The position numbers and the translations under genes were made by a program. This document shows positions 18,701-26,940 of a DNA stretch of 64,000 nucleotides, piece after piece. How positions within the stretch are numbered: position 1 is the stretch's first letter; each line of letters begins with the position of its first letter. This stretch comes from Rhizobium tropici CIAT 899 (GTDB lineage: Bacteria > Pseudomonadota > Alphaproteobacteria > Rhizobiales > Rhizobiaceae). The notes under the pieces are model-generated. The model was given only the letters and a program-made list of their open reading frames with translations, made no database searches and was not told the DNA's origin. The DNA is taken from contig NC_020062.1 in the NCBI RefSeq assembly GCF_000330885.1, forward strand, positions 132,374 to 196,373, written 5' to 3'.

Positions 18701-21700
18701 TCAGCAACAGCTACGCCACCGCTGCCACCTCCGGCAGCCAGGATGTTGGCGGATTGGTCGGTCATAACCATGGATCGATCAGCAATAGTTACGCTACCGG
18801 TGCAATCCACGGCTCGAATACTTATGCTGGTGGTCTGGCCGGCTTCAATGACAGCACAATCAAATTTGCCTATGCCACTGGCTCCGTATCCGGCAATACA
18901 TATGTTGGCGGACTGGTGGGCTATAATGATTCCGGAAGCTCTGTAGACAATGCCTACGCCTCCGGCGCGGTTAGCGGCGGTGTCGCCGTCGGCGGCCTGG
19001 TAGGCCGAAATTACTTTAGCACGATCACCAACAGCTTCTGGGATGTCTCCACAACCGGCCGATCCAGTGGTTACGGCCAGTCCTTTTCGGGCACGTTTTC
19101 TGCAATCGGCCTACCGACCGAATATTTGCGAGACTCGGCCAACAACGCCACGAACTATGCTGGCTGGGATTTTACCAACATCTGGTATCAAGTCGGCGAC
19201 ATGCGGCCGATCCTGCGCTCTGAGGCGGCAACTGCCGATGCGACCGGTGTCATCACGATCACCAATCTGCACCAGCTTGCGCTGATAGGGAGCAACCTTG
19301 GCGGAAGCTACAGGCTCGGCGCGGATATCGATGCCAGCGCTACGGCGGGCGCCAATGCGTCCGGCATCTGGGATTCGGCAAACAATAGTGCGGGCGGCGG
19401 TTGGCAGCCGATTGGTACTTTCACTGGCAGCCTGGACGGGGCGGCCCACACCATCAGCGGGCTGAGTTCCTATTTAGGAGGGCTGTTTGGAACCATCGGC
19501 ACCAATGGTAGCGTGAACGATCTTTCACTCACTGCCGCCAACATAAAAAGCTACCTCACGCCGACGGCCATTCTTGCAAGCGCCAATGCCGGTTCCATCA
19601 CATCCGTTTCGGTGAACGGCACCGTTACGGGCGCTTTAGGCGCGGCGGGCCTTGTCGGCAGCAACAGCGGCACGATTAGGTCGTCCTCGGCGAGCGGAAT
19701 GGTGACCGGCAGTGGGGACCTCGGCGGACTGGTGGCCAGCAACAGCGGGACGATCTCGGACAGCAGCGCGTCTGGTTCCGTGACCGGAGACACATATGGC
19801 GGCTCCGAGGGGCGCGGCGGTCTGGTCGGTCGAAATAGCGGCACCATCTCCAATTCCTTCGCCACCGGGACCCTAAGCGACTTAAGCTATATCTCGTTGG
19901 GCGGTTTCGTTGGCATTAACACCGTGACGGGTGTGATCCGCCAGTCCTATGCAACTGGTGCCGTCAACGTTGCTGACGCCCCCAATGTAGGGGGGCTCGT
20001 GGGACTGAACGATGGAAGCATCGCGCAATCCTACGCGACAGGCGGCATTAGCGGATACAGCAACCAGTATGGAGGTGGCCTCGTGGGATATAACACGGGC
20101 CGCATCTCCCAATCCTATGCTCTGGGTTCCGTGACAGCCAACTATGCAGGTGGGCTGGTTGGATACAATGCCGCAACGGGCCAGATCAATGAGACCTATG
20201 CGGCAGTGTCGGCCAATCGTGGCGGCCTTGTGGCCTTCAACGATGGCACGATCAGCAACTCGTTCTGGGACACGACTGTTTCGGGTCGCCCTGCGGCCGT
20301 TGGATTGGGAAGCGGCACGATCACCGGCACATCTGGCCTCACCACGGCACAGATGGCCGATCCGTTTAAGTTCATCGACGGTGGCTGGGATTTTGCCTCG
20401 ACCTGGGCGATGTCGAAGACTGGCGGCGTGCCGGTGCTGCGCAGCCTGACCACAGATCCAATCTACAATTACTATGCCCGTTTGAGCGGCAATACGTCGT
20501 CAACCTATGGCGATACTGCTTCGACTGGCGGCATAGCCGTTGACGGTGTCGGGGCCGGTAATGTCAGCCTCGGTTGGGGCAGCGCCATCGATGCCACGAG
20601 CAATGTCGGCACCTATGCCTATTCTGGCGCCAATGTGCTGGCGCTTACCTATTCCGCCGGATCGGCCGGCGACTACTACATCGATTATGGTTCGGGCAGC
20701 TTGACGATTTCGCAGCGCGTGCTGAGCCTTACCGGCAACCGGGTCTATGACGGCACCACCAATATCGACGCCGCCAATCTGTCGCTTGGCAATCTCGCCA
20801 ATGGTGACACGCTGACGTTGATGGGCGCAGGCTCCATGACCGACAAGAATGTCGGCACCGGCAAGGCACTGTTATTCGGCTCGTTGTCGCTCGGCGACGA
20901 CACCGGTCTGGCCTCGAACTACACGCTGATTGGCGCCGCTGGCACTGTCGATATCGCCAAGGCGACCATCTCCTCGATCACCGGTATCGCCGCAGACAGT
21001 AAGACCTATGACGGTACGACGGCTGCGACGTTGAACACCTCGTCCGCCGGCTTCACCGGCCTGATCGGGAACGATGTCCTGACGGTGGCAACCGCCGCCG
21101 CCGCCTTCTCCGACAAGAATGCGGCGACCGGCAAAACGGTCGGTATTACCGGGCTCTCGCTCGGCGGCGCGGATGCGGGCAACTATACGCTTGCCTCCAA
21201 CACCGCCACGACCACGGCGGATATCGCCAAGGCGACGATCTCTGCGATTACCGGCATCGCCGCCGACAACAAGACCTATGATGGCAATACCAGCGTGACA
21301 TTAAACACGTCGGGTGCGGGTTTCACCGGCATGATCTCCGGCGACGCCCTGACGGTCGCGACCTCGGCCGGCGCCTTCTCCGACAAGAATGCCGGCATAG
21401 GCAAGACGGTCAATATCTCCGGGCTGTCGCTCAGCGGCGCAGATGTCGGCAATTATACGCTGGCCTCGATCACGGCGACAGCCACGGCTGATATCGCCAA
21501 GGCGGCGATCTCTGGCATTACCGGCATCACCGCCGGCAACAAGACCTATGACGGCACGACGGCCGCGACGCTGAACACCTCGGCCGCCGGCTTTGCCGGC
21601 CTGATCGGGAGCGATGTCCTGACGGTGGCAACCGCCACCGGAGCCTTCACCGACAAGAATGCCGGCACCGGCAAGACGGTTGGCATCACCGGGCTCTCGC

Positions 21701-24700
21701 TCGGCGGCGCGGATGCGGGCAATTATGCGCTCGCTTCAAGCAGTGCGACGACGCTTGCCGATATCGCCAAGGCCTATGTGTTCTTCGGTGGCATCAGCGC
21801 CAGCACTAAGGTCTATGACGGCACGACGACGGCCACCGTCAATATCTCCACAGTGCCGGTCATCGGCACCGATGACATGCATGTTGCCTATACGAGCGCG
21901 AACTTCTCCGACAAGAGTGCCGGCAGCTTCAAGGCGGTTGCCGTCGATGGCCTTTACATAACCGGCGCAGATGCAAACAATTACCAACTTGGCATCACCA
22001 GCTACACCAGTCATGCCACGATAACTCCCGCCAGCATCACCTCGATCGGTGGCATCACCGCCGGCAACAAGACCTATGACGGCACGACCGACGCGACGCT
22101 GAACACCAACAACGCCATCTTCCACGGCTTGGTATCCGGCGATAATCTGACAGTCAGTACCGCGCTTGGCTCCTTCTCCGACCAAAAGGCCGGTATGGGC
22201 AAGACCGTCAACATCTCCGGACTGACGCTTGGCGGAGCCGACGCGCAGAACTACAGGCTGGATACGAATACGGCCACGACGCTCGCCGATATCGGCCAGC
22301 GTGTCGTCAACCTCTCGGGCAGCCGCACCTATAACGGTTCGACGGATCTCGATGCCTCGATCTTCACGCTGTCGAACCTGGTCGGCGGCGAGACGCTGAC
22401 GCTGTCCGGCACCGGCACGATGGCAGACAAGAATGCCGGCTCGGGCAAGGGCGTGACGCTTGCGTCGCTGGCTCTGGGCGATGGCACGAATGGCGGCCTT
22501 GCCTCGAACTACACGCTGGCGGGCGGCACGGACGCGGTCGATATCGCCAGGGCTATGATCTCATCGATCGGCGGGATCACCGCCAACGGCAAGATCTATG
22601 ACGGTACGACGGATGCGACGCTGAACACAGCGGGCGCTGTCTTCAACGGTATGGTGTCAGGCGACACGCTTTCGCTGGGCAATGGCTTCAGCGGTGCCTT
22701 TTCAGACAAGAATGCCGGCACGGGCAAGACGGTCACTATCTCCGGCCTGTCGCTCGGCGGGGCGGATGCCGGCAACTATACGCTGGCTTCCAACACGGCC
22801 ACGACACTTGCCGATATTGCCAAGCGCGCCATCACGGTCACGGCCGACAGCGCACACCGTACCTATGGCGATGCCAATCCGGGCTTCACCTATACCGCCG
22901 GCGGGAGCGGCCTCGTCGCGGGCGATACGCTCTCAGGGGCGTTGGTCACCTCTGCGACGACGGCGTCGGGGATCGGCAACTATGGCATCACGCTCGGCAC
23001 GCTTGCTAACTCGAACTACGACATCAGCTTTACCGGTGCCGACCTGGCAATCACCCCGCGTGCGCTGACGGTGACGGCGGATGCGCAATCGAAGACCTAC
23101 GGCGATGCCAACCCGGCGCTGACCTATACCACCTCAGGCTTGGTCAACAACGACACGCTCTCCGGATCGCTTGTGACTTCAGCAGGACAATATTCCGGTG
23201 TGGGCGGCTACGGGATCACTCTCGGCAGCCTCGGCAACGCCAATTACGCGATCACCTATAATGCGGCTAATCTGACTGTCACGCCGCGGGCGATGACGGT
23301 AACGGCGGATGCGAAGTCGAAGATCTATGGCGATGCAAACCCGGCGCTGACCTACACGACCTCTGGCCTCGTGAATAGCGACACGCTCTCCGGTTCGCTA
23401 TCGACCGCGGCTGGGCAGTATTCGAATGTTGGCAGCTATGGCATCACTCTCGGTAGCCTTGGCAATGCCAATTACGCGATCACCTACAATGCGGCCAATC
23501 TGACGGTCACTCCGAGGGCGATGACGGTCACGGCGGATGCGAAGTCGAAGATCTATGGCGATGCAAACCCGGCGCTGACCTACACGACCTCCGGCCTCGT
23601 GAATAGCGACACGCTCTCCGGTTCGCTATCGACCGCGGCTGGGCAGTATTCGAATGTTGGCAGCTATGGCATCACTCTCGGTAGCCTTGGCAATGCCAAT
23701 TACGCGATCACCTATAATGCGGCCAATCTGACGGTCACTCCGCGTGCGCTAACCGTTACGGCGGATGCGCTGTCGAGAGCCTATGGTGATGCCAATCCGA
23801 CGCTGACCTACACTACCTCGGGCCTGGTCAACAACGATACGCTCTCCGGCTCGCTTTCGACATCAGCAGGGCAATATTCCGATGTCGGCGCCTATGCGAT
23901 TGCCCAGGGGACACTGGCCAATGCAAACTACGCCATCAGCTATACGGGCGCCAACCTTACCGTAAACCCGCGTGCGCTGACAGTGACGGCGGACGCGCTG
24001 TCGAAGATCTATGGCGATGCCAATCCGATGCTGACCTATACCGCGACGGGTCTGGTCAATGGTGACACGCTCTCCGGATCACTTTCGACCACGGCAGGGC
24101 AATATGCCAACGTCGGCAGCTACGCCATCACCGGCTCCTTCTCGGCGTCCAGCAACTACGCGCTGACCTATGTTGGAGCCGACCTGAGCGTAAACCGACG
24201 CGCGATCACGATCACGGCGGATACGCTGTCGAAGATCTATGGCGATGCAAACCCGGCGCTGACCTACACGGTCGGAGGAGCGGGTCTGGTCAATGGCGAC
24301 ACTCTTTCCGGATCGCTTTCGACCACGGCAGGGCAGTATTCCAATGTCGGTAGCTATGCCATCACCGGCTCGTTCTCTGGTTCAAACAATTACGCCCTGA
24401 CTTATGTTGGAGGGAGCCTGAGCGTGAACCAGCGCGCGCTCACGGTGACGGCGGACGCGAAGTCGAAGACCTATGGCGATGCCAATCCGACACTAACCTA
24501 TGCTGCGACAGGCCTGCTGAATGGCGACACGCTCTCCGGATCGCTTGCCACAGCAGCAGGGCAATATTCCGATGTCGGTGCCTACGCAATCACGCAAGGG
24601 TCGCTGGCCAACGCCAATTACGCGATCAGCTACATGGGTGCAGATCTCACGGTGAACCAACGCGCCATTACGGTTGCCGCCGACTCACTTAGCCGTCGAT

Positions 24701-25107
24701 ATGGCCTCGCCAATCCGGCACTGACCTATACCGTCGGGGGTGCGGGCCTGGTCAACCGCGACAGGCTTTCGGGAGGGCTCGCCACGTCCGCAACCAGTCT
24801 TAGTGAGCCGGGTGCCTATGCGATCACCCAGGGCACGCTGCTGGCATCTGCCAATTATAGCATGAACTTCGTTCCAGGCGCGCTGACCGTGGAAAAGGCC
24901 ACCAACCCCGAACCAGGCACACAGGCAAGCTCCGTGATGCCGAGCTTCGATGCAAGCCGCTTTGCGCCGATCCGGCCGGTCTCCGACAGCACCGAGACCG
25001 CGGATGGCAGCCACGACGTGATCACCGATCCACGCTTCGAGGGCACGTTCGTCTGCCTCGACAATGGCAACGGCTGCGTTTTGCTTCCGGCCCAGGCAAC
25101 GCGGTAG
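15724..25107 (+). CDS. TpsA exoprotein, giant GLUG/YDG/MBG-repeat adhesin
   Basis: 3127 residues from ATG 15724; AGGA overlaps the tpsB stop eight bases upstream. Residues ~1-44 are an extended signal region (RTRKVRLVALLASTALAHATVAPAQS). The TPS secretion domain follows (~45-300), with ALTINQTSGSAVVNWQSFNVG and the NPNG motif at N128. About 660-1525 holds many GLUG repeats (GGLVGYNTG..., SYATGSVSG). About 1590-2375 has eight YDG repeats (NKTYDGTTAATLN). About 2370-3060 has nine MBG_2 repeats (SKIYGDANPALTYT..GL). The end (~3060-3127) contains the only two cysteines I can find, C3111 and C3118. The protein should be exported by the adjacent TpsB and act on the cell surface in attachment or aggregation. 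No C-terminal toxin domain of the CdiA kind is visible. Confidence 0.93.
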   Translation: MTPQTNRRTFSNGVLSHRTRTRKVRLVALLASTALAHATVAPAQSLPSGGQVAAGRATIGTPSAGALTINQTSGSAVVNWQSFNVGKANRVTFVQPDANAAILNRVTGETSSTISGQINANGQVYLVNPNGIAITSSGTVKAGAFVASTLGISDDDFMGGKRTFAGNGVSAPLTNAGAITINRGGYMALIGGTVANSGVITVPMGKAALGSGEQATLDLSGDGFLQVAVPTKADGSGALVDNSGKIAARGGTVQLTAAAAKDMARQAVNMSGTIEANGVSGKSGDITLTGGEGEVAVSGTLDASNAAGKGGKVTVTGRSIKLASAKVNASGKTGGGTVNIGGNRQGKGLLQHAETLDVDAHTVINANAVTTGGGGNVVLWSDDLTNFAGTITAKGGAISGNGGEVEVSGKARLSYTGLTDLMAAHGSFGNLLLDPYNVTISTGTSSNTDGSFNATGNDSIINVNTLTNALATANVTVTTGSSSDATNPQAGTISVAAPINWSALTTLTLAAASDININSAITTNGGLIVSSGGTISAPAAVNVGAFVLAAGNWVQNSATLPAFSAKDFRITDGTSFLRVTGGDGTSATPYTVADVYGLQGIGSSSDYLSAKWKLAGDIDASGTAIWNNGAGFNPIGDDNITFTGRLDGASHTITGLTINRPNTNTVGLFGIIGQGGGVSGLGLVNASVSGRSMTGGLAGSNAGGIAQSYISGSVSGATHTGGLVGYNTGAINLSYATASVSGASNVGGLLGTNFGTMNQVYASGAVSGMGNVGGLVGGNSGTVVASYFDMSTTLQSSGVGSGSTSGISGLNSAQARNASNYSGWDFTTDWYQSGDLRPILRSEAAAADANGVVTISNLHQLALMGANLAGTYKLAVDIDASAAVGTNAADIWSSGGWVPVGGYGAAFTGSFDGQGHTIAGLTVNRAASFLGLFGNAAGTIENIGLTGEFINGYSYTGGLVGNNTGTISNAYMTGTVNGMQYVGGLTGWNSGSVSNSYATAATSGSQDVGGLVGHNHGSISNSYATGAIHGSNTYAGGLAGFNDSTIKFAYATGSVSGNTYVGGLVGYNDSGSSVDNAYASGAVSGGVAVGGLVGRNYFSTITNSFWDVSTTGRSSGYGQSFSGTFSAIGLPTEYLRDSANNATNYAGWDFTNIWYQVGDMRPILRSEAATADATGVITITNLHQLALIGSNLGGSYRLGADIDASATAGANASGIWDSANNSAGGGWQPIGTFTGSLDGAAHTISGLSSYLGGLFGTIGTNGSVNDLSLTAANIKSYLTPTAILASANAGSITSVSVNGTVTGALGAAGLVGSNSGTIRSSSASGMVTGSGDLGGLVASNSGTISDSSASGSVTGDTYGGSEGRGGLVGRNSGTISNSFATGTLSDLSYISLGGFVGINTVTGVIRQSYATGAVNVADAPNVGGLVGLNDGSIAQSYATGGISGYSNQYGGGLVGYNTGRISQSYALGSVTANYAGGLVGYNAATGQINETYAAVSANRGGLVAFNDGTISNSFWDTTVSGRPAAVGLGSGTITGTSGLTTAQMADPFKFIDGGWDFASTWAMSKTGGVPVLRSLTTDPIYNYYARLSGNTSSTYGDTASTGGIAVDGVGAGNVSLGWGSAIDATSNVGTYAYSGANVLALTYSAGSAGDYYIDYGSGSLTISQRVLSLTGNRVYDGTTNIDAANLSLGNLANGDTLTLMGAGSMTDKNVGTGKALLFGSLSLGDDTGLASNYTLIGAAGTVDIAKATISSITGIAADSKTYDGTTAATLNTSSAGFTGLIGNDVLTVATAAAAFSDKNAATGKTVGITGLSLGGADAGNYTLASNTATTTADIAKATISAITGIAADNKTYDGNTSVTLNTSGAGFTGMISGDALTVATSAGAFSDKNAGIGKTVNISGLSLSGADVGNYTLASITATATADIAKAAISGITGITAGNKTYDGTTAATLNTSAAGFAGLIGSDVLTVATATGAFTDKNAGTGKTVGITGLSLGGADAGNYALASSSATTLADIAKAYVFFGGISASTKVYDGTTTATVNISTVPVIGTDDMHVAYTSANFSDKSAGSFKAVAVDGLYITGADANNYQLGITSYTSHATITPASITSIGGITAGNKTYDGTTDATLNTNNAIFHGLVSGDNLTVSTALGSFSDQKAGMGKTVNISGLTLGGADAQNYRLDTNTATTLADIGQRVVNLSGSRTYNGSTDLDASIFTLSNLVGGETLTLSGTGTMADKNAGSGKGVTLASLALGDGTNGGLASNYTLAGGTDAVDIARAMISSIGGITANGKIYDGTTDATLNTAGAVFNGMVSGDTLSLGNGFSGAFSDKNAGTGKTVTISGLSLGGADAGNYTLASNTATTLADIAKRAITVTADSAHRTYGDANPGFTYTAGGSGLVAGDTLSGALVTSATTASGIGNYGITLGTLANSNYDISFTGADLAITPRALTVTADAQSKTYGDANPALTYTTSGLVNNDTLSGSLVTSAGQYSGVGGYGITLGSLGNANYAITYNAANLTVTPRAMTVTADAKSKIYGDANPALTYTTSGLVNSDTLSGSLSTAAGQYSNVGSYGITLGSLGNANYAITYNAANLTVTPRAMTVTADAKSKIYGDANPALTYTTSGLVNSDTLSGSLSTAAGQYSNVGSYGITLGSLGNANYAITYNAANLTVTPRALTVTADALSRAYGDANPTLTYTTSGLVNNDTLSGSLSTSAGQYSDVGAYAIAQGTLANANYAISYTGANLTVNPRALTVTADALSKIYGDANPMLTYTATGLVNGDTLSGSLSTTAGQYANVGSYAITGSFSASSNYALTYVGADLSVNRRAITITADTLSKIYGDANPALTYTVGGAGLVNGDTLSGSLSTTAGQYSNVGSYAITGSFSGSNNYALTYVGGSLSVNQRALTVTADAKSKTYGDANPTLTYAATGLLNGDTLSGSLATAAGQYSDVGAYAITQGSLANANYAISYMGADLTVNQRAITVAADSLSRRYGLANPALTYTVGGAGLVNRDRLSGGLATSATSLSEPGAYAITQGTLLASANYSMNFVPGALTVEKATNPEPGTQASSVMPSFDASRFAPIRPVSDSTETADGSHDVITDPRFEGTFVCLDNGNGCVLLPAQATR
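23287..23742 (+). repeat. near-identical 228-bp tandem duplication inside tpsA
   Basis: Two consecutive MBG_2 units starting near 23287 and 23515 are almost identical at DNA level, with a few silent or near-silent differences, and encode the same 76-residue unit (from RAMTVTADAKSKIYGDANP to ITYNAANLTVTP). The other units diverge much more, so this copy arose recently. Confidence 0.85.
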
Positions 25108-25125
25108 CCACCACACACAAGCCGC

Positions 25126-25142
25126 CGGACGCTGGCCGTCCG
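25126..25142 (+). other. GC-rich hairpin between tpsA and the IalB gene
   Basis: CGGACG-CTGGC-CGTCCG is a perfect six-base-pair stem 20 bases after the tpsA stop and 57 bases before the next start. There is no U-run, so it may stabilise the upstream mRNA or set the ratio of the two products rather than end transcription. Confidence 0.4.
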
Positions 25143-25199
25143 ACGGACCGAACCGTCACGCGCGGTCGGATCTCAACCATATGAAAGGAACCTGTTCTA

Positions 25200-25733
25200 A
25201 TGACGTCATCCCGCTATGTGCCGAAGGCTCTAGTATCCGCGGCAATGCTTGCTCTCGTCGGCGGCACCACGACCGCCGCCCAGCTGCCGGGCGGCGCCAG
25301 CTCGCTGGTCGAGACCTACGACGATTGGGGCGTCGTGTGCCAGATGCAGGCCAACGCTCCATCCTGCCTCGCCCGACAGGTCCAAACCAGCAATCAGACG
25401 AAGCAGACCGTCCTGGCTCTCGAGATCGGCAAGGCCTCCGACGGCAAGTTCCGGGGCACGCTGGTGCTGCCGCTCGGACTGGCGCTGCCCCAGGGCGCTC
25501 AGTTGAAGATCGACGATGCCTCCCTCGGCAATACTCTGCCGTTCTCGACCTGCCTGCCACAAGGCTGCCTCGTGCCGCTGACCTTCGAAGCAGACATGAT
25601 TGCAAAGCTCAGGACCGGCAAGGCCCTCAACGTTACCGTTTCCGCTGCCAGCCCGGCCCAACCGCTGACCCTTGCCGTCTCCCTGAAAGGCCTTGCGGGC
25701 GCGCTCAATCGTATTGCCGACCTCACCAAATAG
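25200..25733 (+). CDS. IalB-family (invasion-associated locus B) periplasmic protein
   Basis: 177 residues from ATG 25200 with GAAAGGA upstream. A signal peptide ends near GGTTTAAQ. The mature part has VETYDDWGVVCQ...SCLARQVQ, TVLALEIG, LVLPLGLALPQGAQLKIDD, PFSTCLPQGCLVPLTFE and MIAKLRTGKALNVTV. This is the usual IalB order, with four cysteines that can form two disulfides. Family members are exported proteins first noted in Bartonella invasion; their mechanism is unclear. It follows tpsA by 92 bases on the same strand. I infer a periplasmic helper of adhesin folding or stability, which is not established. Confidence 0.88.
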   Translation: MTSSRYVPKALVSAAMLALVGGTTTAAQLPGGASSLVETYDDWGVVCQMQANAPSCLARQVQTSNQTKQTVLALEIGKASDGKFRGTLVLPLGLALPQGAQLKIDDASLGNTLPFSTCLPQGCLVPLTFEADMIAKLRTGKALNVTVSAASPAQPLTLAVSLKGLAGALNRIADLTK

Positions 25734-26016
25734 CGCTTTCACCCTCCGATGGCTGAAAGCATCTGGAAGTCCGCAGGCATAAGAAGTCTGCTACTGGCGC
25801 CTGTGATAATCTCTAAAACGCCATCATGGACGTTGGTGCATGGGGATAAGGCCAGTCCAAATTGTATTGGCTTTCAATTGCTTGACTGAGGATCAGTGGA
25901 GGGGAAAATGTATGTCTTTGGTTCATACCCCATCAAGAGCAACTCATAATACCGAGCCAAAATCATGAGATGTTGCCGCGATCTGCCGAAAACGTGAACA
26001 TACCCCGTCTTTCGCT

Positions 26017-26409
26017 GTGGTGCACAATATGTCATGCCTTGTGGCTATGAGACTCTGGTCCCTTATTGCCCCTCTGCTCTCGATCCTTGCGATCTTGGGC
26101 TTTCTGACCGCTCCGATGGCTGTGCCTTCGGCGGCTGAAGTTATGATGTCCAAAGCGATGACACCGTCGATGGACATGGCGGCAATGCCCGACACCATGC
26201 CGTGCTGCCCGGATCAGAAACAGCCTCTTCCCGACTGCCAGAAATCCTGTCCGCTCGCGACCATTTGCATGGCCAAATGCGTTCCGGGTTTTGTACACGG
26301 GGAGTTTGCCCTGTTTCGTCTTGATCATGGCGCCGATGTCAATCCGTACCGGGATCGGATGCGGGATCCGACGATCGGCGCGCCGCCGGACCGACCTCCG
26401 CGAACCTGA
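26017..26409 (+). CDS. Met/Cys-rich exported hypothetical protein, metal-associated
   Basis: About 130 residues; GTG 26017, ATG 26029 and ATG 26047 are all possible starts. MRLWSLIAPLLSILAILGFLTAPMAVPSA forms a signal or anchor helix. It is followed by MMSKAMTPSMDMAAMPDTMPCCPDQKQPLPDCQKSCPLATICMAKCVPG, dense in Met and Cys as in proteins that meet soft metals in the periplasm. The gene stands upstream of the FixH-like/cusB/cusA genes on the same strand, which supports a role in copper or silver handling. The family is not recognised with certainty. Confidence 0.65.
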   Translation: MVHNMSCLVAMRLWSLIAPLLSILAILGFLTAPMAVPSAAEVMMSKAMTPSMDMAAMPDTMPCCPDQKQPLPDCQKSCPLATICMAKCVPGFVHGEFALFRLDHGADVNPYRDRMRDPTIGAPPDRPPRT

Positions 26410-26532
26410 ATTCATCGTGTCCTTTCGGACTTTGAGAGCCGTTCGGCCGAGCCGAGCGGTGAAGGCGTGGCTTTGCGCCATAGCCATCCCGTGCATTTGC
26501 ACGAACCAACGATGAATTTGGGAAAACCAACA

Positions 26533-26940
26533 ATGACGCTTTTCACTTTGAAGCCCGCGGCCGCCGCGGCGCTGATCGGCCTGACCTTTACAGGCCTGTT
26601 CTCCCCAGCCTGGGCTCAAATCCAGGATTATGAGTTCCAGCTTGTCAAAAACGAGATCAAGCCGGGCAGCGCGGTGGAGATTGCCGTACGCCTGGTCGAC
26701 AAGCGCTCCGGCAAGCTCGTTCCCGACGCGGTGATCTTCGCGCAGCGTGTCGATATGGCGCCCGACGGCATGGAGATGATGGCCGAGCCGATCGAGGCTC
26801 TGCCGTCGGTCGAGCCCGGCATCTACCGGTTCAAGGCGCAGATTCCGATGGCCGGCGGCTGGCGGCTGTCGCTCGGCGCCAAGCTCCAGGGCGAGACGGA
26901 CAGCCTTGAAAACAAGCTCGAGTTCAAGGCCGTCCCATGA
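26533..26940 (+). CDS. FixH/YtkA-like periplasmic protein
   Basis: 135 residues from ATG 26533; an in-frame ATG at 26512 is also possible. A signal peptide (LKPAAAAALIGLTFTGLFSPAWA) is followed by an Ig-like beta domain: YEFQLVKNEIKPGSAVEIAVRLVDKRSGKLVPDAVIFAQRVDMAPDGMEMM...GIYRFKAQIPMAGGWRLSLGAKLQGE. This pattern is that of YtkA/FixH-like domains common next to copper efflux and oxidase genes. The stop overlaps the start of the next gene (ATGA, 26937-26940), so translation is coupled to the CusB homologue. Met residues in the exposed loop may bind metal. Confidence 0.82.
   Translation: MTLFTLKPAAAAALIGLTFTGLFSPAWAQIQDYEFQLVKNEIKPGSAVEIAVRLVDKRSGKLVPDAVIFAQRVDMAPDGMEMMAEPIEALPSVEPGIYRFKAQIPMAGGWRLSLGAKLQGETDSLENKLEFKAVP

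Noticed and set aside
20700..24900. Regular DNA repeats resembling a CRISPR or satellite array
   Set aside because: The repeats are in-frame protein repeats (YDG and MBG_2) of the exoprotein with no spacer-repeat structure.
15724..25107. CdiA-like contact-dependent inhibition toxin
   Set aside because: No VENN-type motif, no C-terminal toxin domain and no immunity gene follow. The C-terminus is repeats plus a Cys pair.
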